A program made the position numbers and the translations under genes. From Methanoregulaceae archaeon UBA467 (lineage in GTDB: Archaea > Halobacteriota > Methanomicrobia > Methanomicrobiales > Methanospirillaceae): DNA of 64,000 nt. Position 1 is the stretch's first letter; the number at the start of each line of letters is the position of its first letter. The stretch lies in assembly GCA_002503825.1 (NCBI GenBank), contig DASP01000004.1, positions 12,208-76,207 on the forward strand, read 5' to 3'. The notes beneath the pieces were generated by a model. That model was not told where the DNA came from. It made no database searches and saw only the letters and a program-made list of their open reading frames with translations. Of the stretch, positions 61,520 through 64,000 are shown one piece after another.

Positions 61520-61893
61520 GGATATCAGTCTGGTACAGTTCTGGATGTGTTTTTTTCATTCATAATCGATACAAAATTCTAACAAAAGAGGAATCACCAG
61601 CGCTCAAGCACCGGAAAGTAAACCACTTCTTTCCGTATACCTGGTTCTCTTCCCGGGTGTGTGCAGGTATTCTGGCGTTGATTGACCGTCATTATCTTCG
61701 ATCTCCGGTATGATTGGATCATCATCATACTTTGATGTATATAGTTATACATTCGTGTATAAAAATGTATTTTGTTAATCCACATGGTATACCCGCGTGC
61801 AGGTGGCGGACAGGGCTTTCGCGGCCTTCCGGGAAGTCTTCATATTCAATGAGAAATGAACAATGGCATAATTAATTCAGGAGTGAACAATTC
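61520..61893. other. Intergenic region with a palindrome and TATA box
   Basis: It holds the ECF operon promoter region, the palindrome at 61735-61752, a TATA-like motif at 61756-61764 and the GGAGTGA ribosome-binding site of the downstream gene. A minus-strand 63-codon frame is not supported by composition or a ribosome-binding site. Confidence 0.45.
61735..61752. promoter_or_regulatory. Perfect 7-bp inverted repeat beside a TATA box
   Basis: ATGTATA-TAGT-TATACAT, followed 3 bases later by a TATA-like TGTATAAAA (61756-61764) and another ATGTAT. The arrangement looks like a dimeric repressor operator overlapping a promoter that points to the b561-like gene, whose ATG is 130 bases further on. 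Confidence 0.5.
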
Positions 61894-62796
61894 ATGAATC
61901 CTTATCCCCCGGTGAACAGATCCGGAAAAATATCCGTTTCTGAAACTGGTATTGTTTCCCGACGCCGCACCGCAAAAAACGCGATGCAGATCATCGGGGT
62001 CCTCATTACCGCATTTTTTTTCATTACCTGTGCCGTGACGGCGCACAGCCCGCAGGATATCAGTCTCTCGTACGATGAAATAACCGGAGTTCTCTCTCTT
62101 TCCATCACACACTTTGTCGATGACCCCCTCGCCCACCACATCAGGGAAGTTGAAATAAAAAGGAACGGAGATGTCATCAGGACCGAACGTTACGACACCC
62201 AGCCGTCAGCATCCATTCCGTTCACCTATACGTACACGGTCCCGGTGAGCCCCGGCGACGTGCTGGATGCGACAGCGGTGTGCAACATTGCAGGTTCTGC
62301 GTCTGCACGCCTTGTCGTTCCCGGCCCGGCACTGAACGGAACGGAAACATCCGGTGCCCGGGTGAGCAGCGTCCCGCCCGGGGGGACATCCGTGTACTCA
62401 CTCCTCTGGCCTTTCCATGCTTTATTCATGATAACCGGGTTTTTGCTCCTGCTTTCTGCGGTGATTATTGTCCAGGCGGGCAGAAAAACCGGTAACTGGT
62501 ATAAAAACCACAGGATCCTGGCTGTAACAGGGGTCTCTCTTATTATTATCGCGTATATCATCGCCTTTTCGATGCTTGCACTGTCAGGATCGGGACACCT
62601 GCGGTTCCCGCATTCTTACGTGGGCATTTCGATTATATTCCTTGCAGTCCTCACTCTTGCCCTCGGCATGTTCAGGGACAGGACAAAAACATACAGGGTG
62701 CAGGTCAGGACCGTCCACCTCTGGCTTGGCCGGCTCCTCCTTTTGCTTCTGGCGCTGAATATCATCTTCGGGCTCCTGCTTACGGGCATCCTGTAA
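61894..62796 (+). CDS. Membrane protein with SOR-like ectodomain and cytochrome b561-like helices
   Basis: 300 residues. The start has GGAGTGA 8 bases upstream. A positively charged N-terminus precedes a membrane segment (32-50). The external domain (52-135) reads HSPQDISLSYDEITGVLSLS and then a strand with THFVDDPLAHHI; this order of His and Asp residues recalls the Ig-like fold of superoxide reductase/desulfoferrodoxin, but without its iron cysteine. Four C-terminal helices carry H175 (FHALFM), H206 (KNHRIL), H240 (FPHSYVG) and H275 (VHLWLGR), the spacing of haem-b ligands in cytochrome b561. A transmembrane electron carrier or ferric reductase is likely. Haem binding is inferred from sequence only. 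Confidence 0.7.
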   Translation: MNPYPPVNRSGKISVSETGIVSRRRTAKNAMQIIGVLITAFFFITCAVTAHSPQDISLSYDEITGVLSLSITHFVDDPLAHHIREVEIKRNGDVIRTERYDTQPSASIPFTYTYTVPVSPGDVLDATAVCNIAGSASARLVVPGPALNGTETSGARVSSVPPGGTSVYSLLWPFHALFMITGFLLLLSAVIIVQAGRKTGNWYKNHRILAVTGVSLIIIAYIIAFSMLALSGSGHLRFPHSYVGISIIFLAVLTLALGMFRDRTKTYRVQVRTVHLWLGRLLLLLLALNIIFGLLLTGIL

Positions 62797-63137
62797 CCCG
62801 GGAATCCAATTTTTTTTGAAAAAATAGGTTCTATTGAAATTCTTCCCGTTCTCTCACTATTCCTATTTTCGCCGCACTCCACTTCCAGACACTCCCGGGG
62901 CTGATGCCCTGGCCGTTGAGGCCCCCCATAATGCGACAGGGTCCGTGCGTAGTTCTTTATAAAAATACCCGACTCCCAATCAACCCTGCCTGCAGACCAT
63001 CCCACAGCGGAGTGGGACAGGGAGGGGTGCAACCCCTCCTGTCAAAGAAATGAATCGGACAGGTTTTATCGAAACGGGCATTTCAGAAATGCTAAAAAAT
63101 TTCACTTTCACCCCGCCTGCTCTTCACCCTTTTGACC
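62797..63137. other. Intergenic region with repeat copy C
   Basis: No gene. A T-tract directly follows the b561-like gene (62808-62815) and probably ends its transcript. Repeat copy C occupies 62883-63043. The final 90 bases should contain the promoter of the gene at 63138; TTTTATCG near 63066 is a weak TATA candidate. Confidence 0.5.
62883..63043 (-). repeat. Structured repeat element, long copy C (161 bp, inverted)
   Basis: The reverse complement of this stretch reads in the same order as copy B: GACAGGAGGGGTTGCACCCC, CAGGGTT, TTTATAAAG, GCACGGACCCTGTCGCAT, a GGCC-TCAAC-GGCC hairpin, GGGC-ATCA-GCCC and GGGAGTGTC. Together with copies A and B it brackets the 5-kb block that holds the ECF transporter, the CGCC peptide gene and the b561-like gene. 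Confidence 0.65.
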
Positions 63138-63683
63138 ATGCCCGATCCAGAAGGATGCGCAATGGAGTTTGATCTGCACCCGTCGGTTACCCTCAGGACC
63201 GGCACGTTCAGCGCGGTTATTGCACCTGTTGAGTGCGTGCTTGCCGGCATGAACACCAGCCGGGTGCTGCGGCGGTTCATGTTCCTCTACCTGTGCGGGG
63301 ACTCGTCACGGCTCCTTCAGGGCATCGACCGCTCATCAGTGCAGATGGAGGTGCGCCGTGCCGTTACCGCGCCCGGGCTGACCGGCCTGATCAGGGGGGC
63401 GTACCACACCATTATCTTTGCAGAACACGACCCCGGGATCTACGAAGGGGACGAAGAGGCGATGGACCGTGTTGCCGATGCACTGCACGGTGCCGGTGAA
63501 CGGGCCCTTGTAACACTTTACGCACCGGTATCCGACCCCTCGTTCGAGAGGCTCTCGCGGAAGGCGGACAGGGTTTTTCATATCACACCTGCGTGGCCAC
63601 CGGCTGCTGCGGCCAGGAGGCCCGCCAGAATCCGGCATTCTTCCGCGGCGGGAAAAGGACAGACCACGCTGGAGGGGATCTGA
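63138..63683 (+). CDS. Conserved protein of unknown function with a PIP-box-like C-terminus
   Basis: 181 residues from the ATG at 63138. The core shows APVECVLAGMNTSRVLRRFM and YHTIIFAEHDPGIYEGDEEA, and an alpha/beta region (GERALVTLYAPVSDPSFERL) that could fold like a RecA- or Rossmann-type domain. It lacks a P-loop. It ends in a basic linker and GQTTLEGI. Archaeal proteins that bind the sliding clamp often end in Q-x-x-L/I-x-x-F/aromatic; this tail has Q-T-T-L but lacks the final aromatic. A replication or repair link is therefore only a possibility. It is followed 26 bases later by another unknown gene. Confidence 0.7.
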   Translation: MPDPEGCAMEFDLHPSVTLRTGTFSAVIAPVECVLAGMNTSRVLRRFMFLYLCGDSSRLLQGIDRSSVQMEVRRAVTAPGLTGLIRGAYHTIIFAEHDPGIYEGDEEAMDRVADALHGAGERALVTLYAPVSDPSFERLSRKADRVFHITPAWPPAAAARRPARIRHSSAAGKGQTTLEGI

Positions 63684-63709
63684 CGGGCCGGAGTTTTGTC
63701 AGCGTCAGG

Positions 63710-64000
63710 ATGGGGGTGAAGGCCGTCACAGAACGATGGACACGTGCCGCCCGGTCGATGAACGCAGAGGACCGGAAATATGCCCTCCGAATCGTGGATA
63801 TGGCAAAAAGACATTCAAGCGAGGCGTTCTATGCGCTGGACGACCCGCTCGAGGCGGCGTGCCTCTCGGTACTCGTCGAGATCCTGAAGGCACAGGAACA
63901 GGATCGGAAACAGGCACAGGAACGATTACAGTTGCAGGGGTCGGTACCGGGACAGGAGCAGCAGTTACCGGGACAGGGGCAGGAGCAGGAACGATTACAG
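63710..64000 (+). CDS. Unknown protein with Gln-rich repeat tail, cut by the window edge
   Basis: 97 codons from the ATG at 63710 with no stop before the window end. The first 70 residues look like a normal helical protein (VTERWTRAARSMNAEDRKYA, then ACLSVLVEILKAQEQD). From about residue 67 the sequence turns into Gln/Glu/Arg-rich repeats (QAQERLQLQG, PGQEQQLPGQG) coded by a repetitive DNA stretch. The neighbour upstream is the PIP-like protein, and both may form one operon. No family was recognised. Confidence 0.6.
   Translation, partial: MGVKAVTERWTRAARSMNAEDRKYALRIVDMAKRHSSEAFYALDDPLEAACLSVLVEILKAQEQDRKQAQERLQLQGSVPGQEQQLPGQGQEQERLQ

Noticed and set aside
61594..61785. Minus-strand 63-codon frame near the ECF operon
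   Set aside because: It crosses the palindrome/TATA region and has no ribosome-binding site or conserved feature.

Overview
The window is archaeal and comes from a methanogen, most likely a hydrogenotrophic Methanomicrobiales of the Methanoregula/Methanosphaerula kind. Support: a methanofuran-pathway enzyme (MfnB), archaeal/eukaryal-type ribosomal proteins (S19e, L18a/LX, L21e, L31e, L39e), aIF6, prefoldin alpha, RNA polymerase subunit Rpo4, SRP54/FtsY, Pus10, TrmY, RNase P Rpp21, an archaeal CCA-adding enzyme, TATA-box promoters with short or absent leaders, and archaeal type IV pilin N-termini. The genus is an inference. No rRNA, tRNA, CRISPR array or insertion sequence was recognised.

Layout. 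0-4.3 kb: the edge of a membrane protein, a truncated Orc1/Cdc6-like ATPase, and a REC-PAS5-histidine-kinase gene broken by one in-frame TAG. 4.6-9.8 kb: a surface cluster on the minus strand, with three type IV pilin-like proteins (two share an almost duplicated stem but carry different SdrB/PKD heads) and a membrane-anchored exported protein. 9.9-15.6 kb: cca, thpR, a NrdH/NrdD ribonucleotide reductase pair, and an Hsp20/HTH-regulator pair. 15.6-16.7 kb: an AT-rich island with an orphan membrane protein and a small zinc ribbon. 16.7-22 kb: a giant Gly-rich parallel beta-helix surface protein, followed by another exported protein. 23.6-29.7 kb: guaB, mfnB, a HisA/HisF-like protein, tmk, valS. 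29.8-47 kb: mixed housekeeping and conserved hypothetical genes (DUF92, iron-sulfur flavoprotein, YchF, sugar nucleotidyltransferase, CBS-ParB protein, Hsp20, DUF371, exonuclease VII, CNNM/CorC protein, purN).

47-57.6 kb is a very compact co-directional run of about 19 genes for translation, protein targeting, RNA modification and transcription: rnp4, a YhbY protein, rps19e, PDCD5, a PP-loop protein, rpl39e, rpl31e, eif6, rpl18a, pfdA, ftsY, srp54, trmY, pus10, rpl21e, rpoF, DUF655, rsmA and a HemK2-type methyltransferase. 57.6-63.1 kb is accessory: an ECF-type transporter operon (S, fused A1A2 and T), a Ser/Gly-rich lipoprotein-like peptide ending in CGCC, and a membrane protein with a cytochrome b561-like four-histidine pattern. 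This segment is bracketed by inverted 161-bp copies of an intergenic element. The element has paired hairpins with a compensatory change between copies and an internal TATA-like motif, so it may be an undescribed small RNA or miniature mobile element. The window ends in two genes of unknown function; one ends in a PIP-box-like motif and the other runs off the edge.

The observations most worth following up are the repeat/RNA element, the amber codon in the sensor kinase, the NrdD that lacks a visible glycyl-radical tail, the pilin stem duplication with swapped heads, and the b561-like protein.
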